The notes: generated by a model from the letters alone, not told the origin. A DNA stretch of 34,635 nucleotides from Sphingobacteriales bacterium TSM_CSS (GCA_002212985.1 NBMY01000145.1:1-34635), one strand, 5' to 3'; numbered from the stretch's first letter, positions 8,205 through 16,520 are shown. Program-made: numbers and translations.

Positions 8205-9394
8205 ACCTTGTTGCGAATACCCCGCTGCCCGGTGCAAAACTGCTCATTGTTATCCCAACCCTCGATTACGGAGGGGCAGAGGTGCATACCACCCACCAGA
8301 TTAATTATTGGGTGCAACAGGGCTTTACACCGTATCTGCTGGTGCTTAACCAAATAAAAGCCCTGCAAGATGTGCTGATGCTGCCAGCCCAATACAGAAC
8401 AGAACTAAACTGGCCTTACTCCAACATACAAACCTCGTCTATTATTTTCATTCGCAATGCGGTAAAAGAAATAAGTTTACACATAAACAAGCACCAAATT
8501 ACTCATGTAATAGCACATTTACCTATTACACACTACCTGCTGCGATGGGTAAAATTAAAACACCGCCTGCTAAAACAGCAGCCCTTTACCCTTATTAACT
8601 ACCACCATTCGCTGGAGTATGAGCACAGCCCCATTAATACCATAGGAAAAAGGCTGTTTAATCGGTTTAACTCCTTTTTGGCACGCCTTACCGATGATGT
8701 ATCGGTTTGCGTGTCGAAGGCCGTTTTCAGCAACATTAACAGCAATTTTTTTCTCCGAAATCCTCAGATTATTTACAATGCCCTGCCCTATAACCCCATG
8801 AACAGCAATGAAGCCCTGCAATATTGCCGCCTGAACAACATACCCCTTGCGCCCTACACCCTGTTGCTGCCCGGCAGACTGCACCCGGTTAAAGGACATG
8901 TGTTTTTTGTAACAGTATTTGAAGCCGTTGCCCGGCAACTTAACTGGACACCGCAAGAGGTACAGGTAATTATTGCCGGCGGCGGCGAAAACGAACCGGC
9001 CATTAAACAGCAAATTGAGCAACTCCGGCTTCAGCGTTTCTTCTCCTTTACCGGAACCATACCGCAAACGCTGCTGCTGTCTTTTATGCGCTTAGCCAAC
9101 TTAACCGTAGTTCCGTCTTTAAGCGAAGGAATGCCCGTTGTTGCCATTGAAGCGCTCATGCAGCAGGCACTCATTCTTTGTTCTGATGCCGGAGGACTGC
9201 CCGAAGTAATTACCGACGGCTCGAATGGCTTTGTGTTTCCAACTTTAAATGCCGAAATTTGTGCCCAAAAACTTCTGTATCTTTACCAAAACCGGCACCG
9301 ACAACTCATAAACCCACAAACATTGCTCAACGATTTTAACAACCGGTTTTCATTACCCGCGCACATGCAAAAACTCAACCTGCTGCTCGTTTAA
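8201..9394 (+). CDS. Glycosyltransferase, GT4-type
   Basis: A 397-residue GT-B fold protein. The N-terminal half has the acceptor-side start LLIVIPTLDYGGAEVHT with the GGAE motif; the C-terminal half has the donor-binding segment LLLPGRLHPVKGH, a GGGENE turn, FTGTIPQ, and the E-x7-E motif within SEGMPVVAIEALM, followed by GGLPEVITDGSNGFVFP. These are typical of family-4 retaining transferases that use nucleotide-sugar donors at the cytoplasmic face of the membrane. The start codon overlaps the flippase stop codon by four bases, so it belongs to the polysaccharide operon. Neither sugar donor nor acceptor can be read from the sequence. Confidence 0.9.
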   Translation: MNLVANTPLPGAKLLIVIPTLDYGGAEVHTTHQINYWVQQGFTPYLLVLNQIKALQDVLMLPAQYRTELNWPYSNIQTSSIIFIRNAVKEISLHINKHQITHVIAHLPITHYLLRWVKLKHRLLKQQPFTLINYHHSLEYEHSPINTIGKRLFNRFNSFLARLTDDVSVCVSKAVFSNINSNFFLRNPQIIYNALPYNPMNSNEALQYCRLNNIPLAPYTLLLPGRLHPVKGHVFFVTVFEAVARQLNWTPQEVQVIIAGGGENEPAIKQQIEQLRLQRFFSFTGTIPQTLLLSFMRLANLTVVPSLSEGMPVVAIEALMQQALILCSDAGGLPEVITDGSNGFVFPTLNAEICAQKLLYLYQNRHRQLINPQTLLNDFNNRFSLPAHMQKLNLLLV

Positions 9395-9444
9395 GCAGTA
9401 CACCAAAAAGCTCTTTAAGCATTTGCTCATTCTTACCTACCCCC

Positions 9445-10731
9445 ATGACACAACAGGCAGCTAACCTCCCCAACGTTCTATACCTGTCTTACGACGGCAT
9501 GACCGACCCTTTGGGGCAATCGCAGGTGTTGCCCTATTTGTGCGGGCTAAGCCGCCACGGCTACCGCTTTACCCTCATCAGTTTCGAAAAACAAGATCGT
9601 TTTGCACAATTCCGCACCACCATTGAGCAAATTTGCGCACAACATCAAATTACATGGCTGCCCCTGCCCTATACCAAAAAACCGCCCGTATTGTCAACCA
9701 TATACGACCTGCTCAAACTGCAAAGAACAATAACCCGACTGCACCACAACAACCCCTTTAATCTGGTACATTGCCGAAGCTACCCCATGTCGCTCATAGG
9801 GTTGTACCTGAAACGAAAATTCGCCATCGGGTTTATTTTTGACATGCGTGGCTTTTGGGCCGATGAACGCGTTGACGGCAATATCTGGAATCTTAAAAAC
9901 CCGATGTACAACCTCATTTACCGTTTCTTTAAAAACAAAGAAAAACAGTTTCTCGAAACGGCAGATTACACCATTAGCCTAACACACCGCGCAGCTGCCG
10001 AAATACGCTCTTGGCGCCACCTTAACCAAAAAAACGTACGCCTTGAGGTTATACCCTGCTGCGTTGATCTGGAACTGTTTAACCCGGACACAATAACGCA
10101 GCAGCAAAAAGAACAGCTTTGCCGGCAACTGAACATTGAACCCGAAAAACAATTTGTGTTATCGTACCTTGGCTCTTTGGGCACCTGGTATATGACCAAT
10201 GAGATGATGCAGTTTTTCAAAACCCTCAAAACGGTAATACCCAATGCCGTTTTCCTGCTCATTACCCCCGATGCGCCCGATACCGTGCGGTCTGTTGCTC
10301 AAAAAAACGGCATACAGGCACAAGACCTTCGCATTACCTTTAAACCCCGACATCAGGTGCCGGCTGCCCTCAGCCTAAGCCGTTACTCGGTGTTTTTTAT
10401 TAAGCCGGCTTATTCAAAAATGTCGTCCTCGCCCACCAAACAGGGCGAAATTATGGCTATGGGCATTCCGGTAATTTGCAACGCCCATGTTGGCGATACC
10501 GATGCCATTGTGCAGCAATACGAATCGGGCATTTGTATTGAAAACTTTACCCCCGAAGCCTATCTTCGGGCAGCAAAAACAATGGCAGAAACCGCCATAA
10601 GCCCGCAAACCGCAAATCATATCAGAGCCGGCGCCATGGCGTGTTTCTCTCTGCAAAACGGCGTGGAACAATACCTGAAAGTTTACCAAAAAGTAATACC
10701 CGAAACGCCCAAACCGCCGGCTCATGAATAA
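9445..10731 (+). CDS. Glycosyltransferase, GT4-like
   Basis: A 428-residue GT-B protein. The N-terminus reads NVLYLSYDGMTDPLGQSQV, a form frequent in glycan-locus GT4 members, followed by VHCRSYPMSLIGL and FDMRGFWADERVDG, which resembles the acceptor-domain face of the same group. The donor domain contains LSYLGSLGTWY and SSSPTKQGEIMAMGIPVICN, with the acidic residue of GE in the nucleotide-sugar position. It follows the preceding transferase by 50 bases and overlaps the next by eight bases. Expected role: one sugar transfer step in building a lipid-linked repeat unit. Donor and linkage are unknown. Confidence 0.87.
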   Translation: MTQQAANLPNVLYLSYDGMTDPLGQSQVLPYLCGLSRHGYRFTLISFEKQDRFAQFRTTIEQICAQHQITWLPLPYTKKPPVLSTIYDLLKLQRTITRLHHNNPFNLVHCRSYPMSLIGLYLKRKFAIGFIFDMRGFWADERVDGNIWNLKNPMYNLIYRFFKNKEKQFLETADYTISLTHRAAAEIRSWRHLNQKNVRLEVIPCCVDLELFNPDTITQQQKEQLCRQLNIEPEKQFVLSYLGSLGTWYMTNEMMQFFKTLKTVIPNAVFLLITPDAPDTVRSVAQKNGIQAQDLRITFKPRHQVPAALSLSRYSVFFIKPAYSKMSSSPTKQGEIMAMGIPVICNAHVGDTDAIVQQYESGICIENFTPEAYLRAAKTMAETAISPQTANHIRAGAMACFSLQNGVEQYLKVYQKVIPETPKPPAHE

Positions 10732-11812
10732 AAAATTGCTTATTATTTGCCCCTACCCCGTTGGTTGCGCCCCCAGCCAACGGTTAAAATACGAACAGTA
10801 TCTTTCATATATAGAGCAGAAAGGCGGCTATCAGATACATATTTCGCCTTTCATAAGCCCGGCTTTCTGGCAAATTATTTACCGGCCGGGCAATCTGGTA
10901 AAAAAAATATACTACACTTTAAGCGGTTATGCCCGCCGCCTGAAAAACCTGTTTACCCTTTACCAATATGATGTGGTGTACATACACCTGTGGGTAACGC
11001 CTTTCGGGCCGCCCGTTTTTGAGTGGCTTTTCAGAAAACTGAGCAAAAAAATAGTATTTGATATTGACGACCTTGTTTACACCAAACCTTCGCATAGCAT
11101 TTCGCACCGGCTTATACCGTTTATTAAGGGTTACGGCAAACCCATATACCTTATGAAACATGCCAACCATATAATTACCTGCACCCCCTACTTAGACCGG
11201 TTTGTGCGTCAATACAACCCGCATACCACCGATATTTCTTCTACCATAAACACCCAAACTTACCTGCCGGTAAACACCTACACCAACCAAAAACCACTCA
11301 TCATTGGCTGGAGCGGCAGCAAAAGTACCAGCCCATACCTGCATTTGCTGTACGGGGTTTTTAAACGCCTGCTGCAACAACACCAATTTACCCTACTGGT
11401 AATGGGCGACGAAAATTTTGTTATGGAAGGTGTCCCCGTGCAAGCGGTAAAATGGACTGCCGATACAGAAATTGCTACTCTTCAACAAATAGATATTGGC
11501 GTATATCCGCTGCCCAACGAAGAATGGGTGCTGGGCAAAAGCGGGTTAAAAGCCTTGCAATACATGGCCTTGGGCATACCTGCCGTGGCCACGGCCATTG
11601 GCGCAAACTACCGCGTAATTGAAAACGGCGTTTCGGGGTTTTTGGTGCAAACAGATGATGAATGGGTAGAACGTTTGAGCAGTTTACTTTCAGATGAAAA
11701 ACTTAGGCAAAACATTGGCATTAATGCCCGAAAAAGGGTGGAGCAGTTGTTTTCGGTGCAGGCCAATGCCGGTACTTATTTAAGCATTCTCAACAATTTG
11801 GTGCAAGGGTAA
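10724..11812 (+). CDS. Glycosyltransferase, GT4-like
   Basis: A 362-residue protein beginning MNKKLLIICPYPVGCAPSQR, with KKIVFDIDDLVYTKPS in the N-terminal domain (a DIDD motif common in GT4 relatives) and, in the donor domain, IIGWSGSKSTSPYL, GVYPLPNEEWVLGKSGLK and LQYMALGIPAVATAIGANY. The KSGLKALQYMALGIP segment is the counterpart of the GT4 E-x7-E loop. The start codon lies inside the end of the previous gene (eight-base overlap), so the two are very probably translated together. This is the last gene of the polysaccharide block; the NUDIX gene begins 52 bases later. Specificity cannot be assigned. Confidence 0.87.
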   Translation: MNKKLLIICPYPVGCAPSQRLKYEQYLSYIEQKGGYQIHISPFISPAFWQIIYRPGNLVKKIYYTLSGYARRLKNLFTLYQYDVVYIHLWVTPFGPPVFEWLFRKLSKKIVFDIDDLVYTKPSHSISHRLIPFIKGYGKPIYLMKHANHIITCTPYLDRFVRQYNPHTTDISSTINTQTYLPVNTYTNQKPLIIGWSGSKSTSPYLHLLYGVFKRLLQQHQFTLLVMGDENFVMEGVPVQAVKWTADTEIATLQQIDIGVYPLPNEEWVLGKSGLKALQYMALGIPAVATAIGANYRVIENGVSGFLVQTDDEWVERLSSLLSDEKLRQNIGINARKRVEQLFSVQANAGTYLSILNNLVQG

Positions 11813-11864
11813 ACCCCAAACCGCTGTTGCATGTTTGCATGTAGAAACCACATACACTGTTGTT

Positions 11865-12500
11865 ATGAATTTTAATGAGGTAATACGCCAATTGCAATTG
11901 CAATTGCAACAATCCCTGCCCGGTGATGCCATACGCCAAACCATGTCGCCCGGCTTGCGGTTTCCGGGCAACTGGAAACCGCCCGATATGCAAAAGGCCA
12001 AACACGCCGGCGTACTTATTTTGCTGTATCCGCATGAGCAAACGGTATTTACCGCCCTTATGCAGCGCAACCACGACGGCCATGCCCACAGCGGGCAAAT
12101 CAGTTTTCCGGGCGGGAAAAAAGAACCTTCCGATGCCTCCCTTACCCATACTGCCCTGCGCGAAACCCGCGAAGAATTTGGCATAGATGACAGCGCCGTG
12201 CAAGTATTGGGCGCTTTAACCGAATTGTATATTCCGGCAAGCAATTTTTGGGTGCTGCCGGCTGTTGGCGCTTTACCCCAGCGCCCCCATTTTAACCCCG
12301 ACCACCGCGAGGTTGCCGCCATTATTGAAGTGCCGCTTCCTTACCTGCTTAACAAGGCTATTGTTAAAACCAAAACCATAACCGGTTCATCGGGCTTAAC
12401 CATTGAAGCGCCTTACTACGATGTGGAAGGGCATGTGGTTTGGGGCGCTACCGCCATGATAATCAGCGAATTTTTATACCTGCTGCAACAGGGGATGTAA
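11865..12500 (+). CDS. NUDIX hydrolase, CoA pyrophosphatase-like
   Basis: From ATG 11865 the product has 211 residues (a TTG ten codons upstream is also in frame but less likely). It contains the NuCoA-type lead-in ALMQRNHDGHAHSGQISFPG, running into a Nudix box of the form GGKKE..D...T.ALRETREEFGI with the metal-binding REtrEE acidic residues. This arrangement is typical of the family that cleaves coenzyme A and derivatives to 3',5'-ADP and 4'-phosphopantetheine in the cytosol. A housecleaning role is likely. It follows the glycosyltransferase block on the same strand after 52 bases and may be read through from it, but no functional connection is evident. It converges with the Spy-like gene at 12625. 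Confidence 0.88.
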   Translation: MNFNEVIRQLQLQLQQSLPGDAIRQTMSPGLRFPGNWKPPDMQKAKHAGVLILLYPHEQTVFTALMQRNHDGHAHSGQISFPGGKKEPSDASLTHTALRETREEFGIDDSAVQVLGALTELYIPASNFWVLPAVGALPQRPHFNPDHREVAAIIEVPLPYLLNKAIVKTKTITGSSGLTIEAPYYDVEGHVVWGATAMIISEFLYLLQQGM

Positions 12501-12540
12501 AGCATTTTATGGCACAAAGTTAATACCCGTACCATAAAAA

Positions 12541-12567
12541 ACCCCGGAACTGTTGAGGTTCCGGGGT
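12541..12567 (-). terminator. Rho-independent terminator of the sigma/GYF-repeat/Spy operon
   Basis: A GC-rich 10-bp perfect stem, ACCCCGGAAC paired with GTTCCGGGGT, around a seven-base loop. On the minus strand it is followed by TTTTTTAT, the expected U-tract. It sits 57 bases past the stop codon of the small Spy-like gene. On the plus strand no U-tract follows, so it primarily serves the minus-strand operon, though the hairpin may also affect the NUDIX transcript. Confidence 0.88.
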
Positions 12568-12624
12568 GTTCACCACTCTAAACTGTGCTATATACGAAAC
12601 TATGAACGCTTCCTTACAGTAACA

Positions 12625-13062
12625 CTAAGGTCTTTGTTTAACCTGGCTCAGTATCCACATTTTAAACTCGCGCTCTACGCGGTCTATTTGGGCTACTTTG
12701 GCCACAGGCAATACTCTTTTAAACTGTTCCTGATATTTTTTTGAAACAGACAGCTTTTGCTCTTCCAATTGGTTTTTTCTGGACAGTCTCTGTTCGGGCG
12801 ACAATGAGTTGTCGCTTTCTAAGGTACGCATTTGCTGATTTATATTTTTTATCTCCTCGCGGTAATTACTGTACAGCGGCCAAAAATCTTGTGCTTCTTT
12901 TGGCGTAAGTTGCAGTTGCTCGGTAAAAAACACCGCCTGCATTGACTTAATCTTTTCCTGATTATCGTTGCCATCCTGTGCAAAGCCCGTAAGAGGCAGA
13001 CTTAGCAAGGCCAGCACAAATAGCGCTATGGCAATAAGGTTATGTCTGAGTAATGTTTTCAT
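12625..13062 (-). CDS. Small periplasmic Spy/CpxP-like protein
   Basis: A 145-residue protein with a signal peptide (hydrophobic 9-27, cleavage likely after GFA at about 28) and a highly charged, helical mature part. The segment EQLQLTPKEAQDFWPLYSNYREEI is an LTxxQ-like motif, followed by a coiled-coil-like EQRLSRKNQLEEQKLSVSKKYQEQFKRVLP. This pattern fits the Spy/CpxP group of periplasmic stress chaperones and sensors, which is common near ECF sigma factors in Bacteroidota. It is the last gene of a three-gene minus-strand operon, 36 bases after the GYF-repeat protein gene, and is followed by a strong terminator. The exact function is unproven; a role in envelope stress sensing or metal/periplasm protection is inferred from location and fold type. 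Confidence 0.75.
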   Translation of the reverse strand: MKTLLRHNLIAIALFVLALLSLPLTGFAQDGNDNQEKIKSMQAVFFTEQLQLTPKEAQDFWPLYSNYREEIKNINQQMRTLESDNSLSPEQRLSRKNQLEEQKLSVSKKYQEQFKRVLPVAKVAQIDRVEREFKMWILSQVKQRP

Positions 13063-13098
13063 GATGATACTTGGTTATATGCGTTATTCACTTAAAAA

Positions 13099-14244
13099 CT
13101 ATTTGATCTCGTCGGTAGATATGTCGAGCCAATCCATTGCTTCGAGGTTCAGCTTAATGCTTTTGGTCATTTGGGGTTGCGCCGGAATATCATTATCGCC
13201 AATTTTTTCATCAATGATTGCCTCAAAATCTTCGGCATTGTTGCTGATGTAGGCAGTCAGGTCGCCGTCGGTAAGTCCAAGATCCGTTTTCATTTTTTCC
13301 ATTTTAAGGAGCAGTTGCGGACTGGGCGGGTTAAGCAGCGCTGTTTGCTGTCCGTTTCCCTGCTGCGAGGGGAGGTTAAGCAACTGCCAACCCACAAATA
13401 ACACGGCCAAAACTGCGGCTACGCGCAAAACATATCTAAAACCTGTATTAGATTGCCTTTGTGCCGGAGATATGGGCACGGTTTTACCGGTTTCGGGTGC
13501 CGCAATGACATCTTGTGTGCCAACGGCCTTCATTACATGTTGGTGAAGCTGCTCAAAATAACCGTTGGGGGTGGTAAAACCGGCATTTACCGGTAATTGT
13601 GCAAGCAATTCGGGCATATATTCTTCTTCACCTACGGCTACCCTTACGTTTTCCTGCAATTCTTCAAAATAATTGGTTGGAATTGCAAAAGCAGGCTCCA
13701 CAGCAATTTGGTCTATGTTGCCGGTATCGAAACCGGTTTCTTCATTGGCAAGATTTTCAAGGCGGTTCCGAACGGCAGCCTGCATTTGCTCAAAAAACTG
13801 CGGTGGAACGGTAAATCCTTCGCCGGCTATTGCATCTTGCAAAAACTGCGTATTAAGTTCCTCATCATGGGCGGCGTCTTTAACGGCAAGCAGTATGTTG
13901 GCTTGCAGTTGTTCAAAGTAGTTAGCCGGGGTGGTAAAGGGTGTAGCTGTATCGGGCAGTTTTGCTGTTATTTCCGCATCTTCGTGTAATTGTGCCATTG
14001 TATTGTGGAACAACTCTTCGAAGTACCCTTCGGGAACCGACATATTGCTGCCTGTTGTGCGCAGATTCATGGTTACGGGGGCCGATGTACGGAGTTCGTC
14101 ATCTTCCAGGGCATTTTCCAGCGTGGTTTGTGCAAGTTGGGTAAAATACCCGCCGGGCACGCGGAAAGGGTTGCCTCTTTCTACCGTAGCAAGGAAAGGC
14201 GACAGGGCAAGCAGTTCAGTTAATATGTCATTTCGCAGGGTCAT
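13099..14244 (-). CDS. Single-pass membrane protein with six GYF-like repeats, candidate anti-sigma partner
   Basis: A 381-residue protein. Six copies of a roughly 21-residue unit of the form PF.vP.gYFEqL......aV occur at about 25-46, 66-86, 101-121, 142-162, 184-204 and 221-241, separated by acidic linkers; unit spacing is 35-42 residues. One hydrophobic helix lies at about 271-290 (RYVLRVAAVLAVLFVGWQLL), followed by a mainly acidic/amphipathic tail to 381. Single GYFE-type motifs occur in membrane proteins placed after ECF sigma genes in Bacteroidota; six tandem copies are unusual in my experience. It follows the sigma factor gene by 53 bases and precedes the Spy-like gene by 36, so all three are probably one transcript. 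Its likely job is to hold or regulate the sigma factor at the membrane, but no classic anti-sigma (zinc-binding) motif is seen. Confidence 0.7.
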   Translation of the reverse strand: MTLRNDILTELLALSPFLATVERGNPFRVPGGYFTQLAQTTLENALEDDELRTSAPVTMNLRTTGSNMSVPEGYFEELFHNTMAQLHEDAEITAKLPDTATPFTTPANYFEQLQANILLAVKDAAHDEELNTQFLQDAIAGEGFTVPPQFFEQMQAAVRNRLENLANEETGFDTGNIDQIAVEPAFAIPTNYFEELQENVRVAVGEEEYMPELLAQLPVNAGFTTPNGYFEQLHQHVMKAVGTQDVIAAPETGKTVPISPAQRQSNTGFRYVLRVAAVLAVLFVGWQLLNLPSQQGNGQQTALLNPPSPQLLLKMEKMKTDLGLTDGDLTAYISNNAEDFEAIIDEKIGDNDIPAQPQMTKSIKLNLEAMDWLDISTDEIK

Positions 14245-14297
14245 TGTGTGTTTTTTTCCGAATTTACCCCTTTTAGATGCCGGCAGGGGTAATCGGT

Positions 14298-14846
14298 TTA
14301 AAGCCCGGTGAGATATTTTTCAATTTTCTTTACCGCATGATGATACGAAGCTTTGAGCGCTCCTACCGAAGTATCAAGCGTTTCCGACATATCTTCGTAT
14401 TTCATTTCATCATAGTAGCGCAGCAAAAAGACCATGCGTTGTTTTTCGGGCAGGGCGGCTATGGCGTTTTGAAGTTGTATTTGCAGGTTATCGCCTTCAA
14501 AATAGGGGTCGGCTTCCAATTGTTTGGTAAGGTCATAGTCTTCGGTACTTATTTGTACAGAGGCTTTTTTCTTCTTCCGGTTCAGGAAGGTCAGCGACTC
14601 ATTGGTGGCAATGCGGTAGAGCCATGTGTAGAGTTGCGAGTTTTCTTTAAAACTGTCTAAATTTCGCCATACCTTAATAAACACATTCTGGCAAACGTCA
14701 TTGGCATCTTCGTGGTCTATAACGATACGCCTTATGAGCCAGTAAATTTTCTCCTGATATTTTTGCATAAGCAGCGAAAAGGCTGCTTCTTTGGTAGCCG
14801 GATTTTTGAATTTTTCTAAAATCTCCTGGTCGCTTATTTTTGACAT
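14298..14846 (-). CDS. ECF-type RNA polymerase sigma factor
   Basis: A 182-residue sigma-70 family protein with region 2 at about 25-90 (KYQEKIYWLIRRI, DANDVCQNVFIKVWRNLDSF, LYTWLYRIATNESL) and region 4 at about 127-180 (AIAALPEKQRMVFLLRYYDE, YEDMSETLDTSVGALKASYH). Regions 1 and 3 are absent, as in ECF factors. It directs RNA polymerase to an unknown stress regulon. It heads an operon with the GYF-repeat membrane protein and the Spy-like periplasmic protein, suggesting an envelope-signal relay. Two short palindromes lie upstream between it and pgk (14889-14900 and 14915-14935). A promoter with the housekeeping consensus was not found, which would fit self-driven expression. Confidence 0.93.
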   Translation of the reverse strand: MSKISDQEILEKFKNPATKEAAFSLLMQKYQEKIYWLIRRIVIDHEDANDVCQNVFIKVWRNLDSFKENSQLYTWLYRIATNESLTFLNRKKKKASVQISTEDYDLTKQLEADPYFEGDNLQIQLQNAIAALPEKQRMVFLLRYYDEMKYEDMSETLDTSVGALKASYHHAVKKIEKYLTGL

Positions 14847-14888
14847 GTGCTCATGTGTTTTAGTGGCTGTCCCGATGCAGGGGCGTTG

Positions 14889-14900
14889 CCTGTTAACAGG
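14889..14900. promoter_or_regulatory. Perfect 12-bp palindrome upstream of the sigma operon
   Basis: CCTGTTAACAGG is a perfect palindrome 43 bases upstream of the sigma factor start codon. On the plus strand it is followed by seven T residues. It could be an operator for the sigma operon; the plus-strand terminator reading is unlikely because no plus-strand gene leads into it. Confidence 0.3.
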
Positions 14901-14914
14901 TTTTTTTCTGCAAA

Positions 14915-14935
14915 GCGTTGCTGTAGCAGCAATGC
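14915..14935 (-). terminator. Short hairpin downstream of pgk, possible weak terminator
   Basis: A 9-bp stem with one G-U pair and a TAG loop (GCGTTGCTG / CAGCAATGC). It lies about 190 bases after the pgk stop on the minus strand. Only TTT follows on that strand, so termination would be weak; it may instead be part of the sigma operon control region. Confidence 0.3.
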
Positions 14936-15127
14936 TATAAATTACGTGGTGCGCAAGGCTCTATAAGTAGGTTGCCTGATGAAGGAAGCAAATTTGGCTT
15001 ATAACGAACAAAACAGGGCTAAAAGTACCGAAATTGCCCGATTTGCCATGCGTTTTCAGATGCTTTTTAGAATAATGCCTTTACCACCTCTGTTTCAGAC
15101 GCATACTGGTTTGAAAAGTAACGTTAT

Positions 15128-16324
15128 TTACCCGATGGCCTGTATGCCGGGCAGGTCTTTACCTTCGAGCAGTTCGAGCATGGCGCCGCCGCCGGTTGAT
15201 ACGTAGCTTACCTGGTTTTGCAGCCCCATTTGGTTAATGGCCGCCACCGAGTCGCCGCCGCCTATGAGCGAAAAGGCCCCGTTGTTTTGAGTGGCCAAGG
15301 CTACTGCCTGGGCAATGGCATGGGTTCCGCCGCTAAAGTTGCTCATTTCAAAAACGCCCATGGGTCCGTTCCAGAAAATGGTTTTTGATGCGGCAATGAC
15401 TGTTGCAAACTTTTGTCGGGCAATCGGGCCTATATCCAGCCCCATCCATTCATTGGGTATTTTCAGGCTGGAAACTGTTTGTGTTTCGGCTTCGTTGTCA
15501 AATTTTGAGGCGGCTATGGAATCGTCCGGCAGCAGCAGTTGTACGCCATTATCGGCGGCCTTTTTAAGCAGTTGGGCGGCAAGTTCCACTTTATCGGGTT
15601 CTACCAAAGATTTGCCAATGTTACCACCCTGTGCCTGCAAAAAGGTGTAGGCCATTCCACCGCCAATGAGCAAGTTGTTTACCTTACCCAACAGGTTATC
15701 TATGAGCAATATCTTGTCTGATACCTTGGCACCGCCCAATATGGCGGTAAACGGGCGTTGCGGGTTATGTATTACCTTTTGGGCATTGGCTACTTCTTTT
15801 GCCATAAGGTAGCCAAACATGCGGTTTTGTGGTTCAAAAAACTGCGCTACGGTATATACCGATACATCGGGGCGGTGGGCGGTGCCAAAGGCATCGTTTA
15901 CATAGGCGGTGCAGCCCAACTCGGCCATTTGACGGGCAAATTCGGTATCGCCTTTTTGCTCGGCGGGGTAAAACCGCACGTTTTCGAGCAGGAGTACCTG
16001 CCCGGGTTGCAAAGCCAATACGGCGGCTTTTACCTTTTCGCCAATACAGTCGTCAACAAACTGTATGGTTATGCCCAGCAGCCGGCTCAATTCGGGCGCT
16101 ACATGCCGGAGGGAGAATTTGTCTTCGGGCCCGTTTTTGGGGCGGCCAAGGTGCGACATCAGTACCACGCTTCCGCCATCGGATAAAATTTTTTGTATGC
16201 TGGGCAGTGCGCCTTTTATACGGGTATTGTCGGTTACCTGCATTTCGGCATTCAAGGGCACATTAAAATCAACCCTCATAAGGGCTTTTGTATGGTTAAA
16301 GTTGAAACTGTCTATGGTTTTCAT
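15128..16324 (-). CDS. pgk: Phosphoglycerate kinase
   Basis: A 398-residue protein of normal length with all family landmarks: MRVDFNVPLN near the start, SHLGRPKNGPEDKFSL, LLENVRFYPAEQKGD, YVNDAFGTAHRPDVS, the LGGAKVSDKI hinge segment, IGGGMAYTFLQA, WNGPMGVFE, and the C-terminal IGGGDSVAAINQMG nucleotide-binding loop with STGGGAMLE. It transfers the acyl phosphate of 1,3-bisphosphoglycerate to ADP, making ATP in cytosolic glycolysis. It lies downstream of gap on the same strand, 238 bases away, with a hairpin between them, so the two are probably separately transcribed or attenuated rather than strictly cotranscribed. The ATG at 16324 gives the expected N-terminus. Confidence 0.97.
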   Translation of the reverse strand: MKTIDSFNFNHTKALMRVDFNVPLNAEMQVTDNTRIKGALPSIQKILSDGGSVVLMSHLGRPKNGPEDKFSLRHVAPELSRLLGITIQFVDDCIGEKVKAAVLALQPGQVLLLENVRFYPAEQKGDTEFARQMAELGCTAYVNDAFGTAHRPDVSVYTVAQFFEPQNRMFGYLMAKEVANAQKVIHNPQRPFTAILGGAKVSDKILLIDNLLGKVNNLLIGGGMAYTFLQAQGGNIGKSLVEPDKVELAAQLLKKAADNGVQLLLPDDSIAASKFDNEAETQTVSSLKIPNEWMGLDIGPIARQKFATVIAASKTIFWNGPMGVFEMSNFSGGTHAIAQAVALATQNNGAFSLIGGGDSVAAINQMGLQNQVSYVSTGGGAMLELLEGKDLPGIQAIG

Positions 16325-16472
16325 TGCAGATGGGATTTATGATTGTATTAAAAGCAACAGCCGGGGGTGAGTAACACCGGGCGTAATTGACAATACCGTG
16401 CAGCCGTTAACCTGTTTAATTATTAAGGAAAAAGGTCTTTTAACGAAAATTGCCGGTAACCCGAAAAACAGT

Positions 16473-16520
16473 AAAACGGTGAAGGTACAACAAACAGGGC
16501 GCTGTTACCTTCACCGTTTT
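16473..16520 (-). terminator. Bidirectional-looking terminator between gap and pgk
   Basis: A perfect 15-bp inverted repeat (arm AAAACGGTGAAGGTA) with an 18-base loop, 43 bases beyond the gap stop codon. On the minus strand the stem is followed by CTGTTTTTC after its own TTTT end; on the plus strand by a further T. It most likely ends the gap transcript and separates it from pgk. Confidence 0.7.

Noticed and set aside
14979-15206. Plus-strand open frame of 75 codons between the sigma factor and pgk genes
   Set aside because: It overlaps the 3' end of pgk by 79 bases and the part outside it shows no recognisable features.
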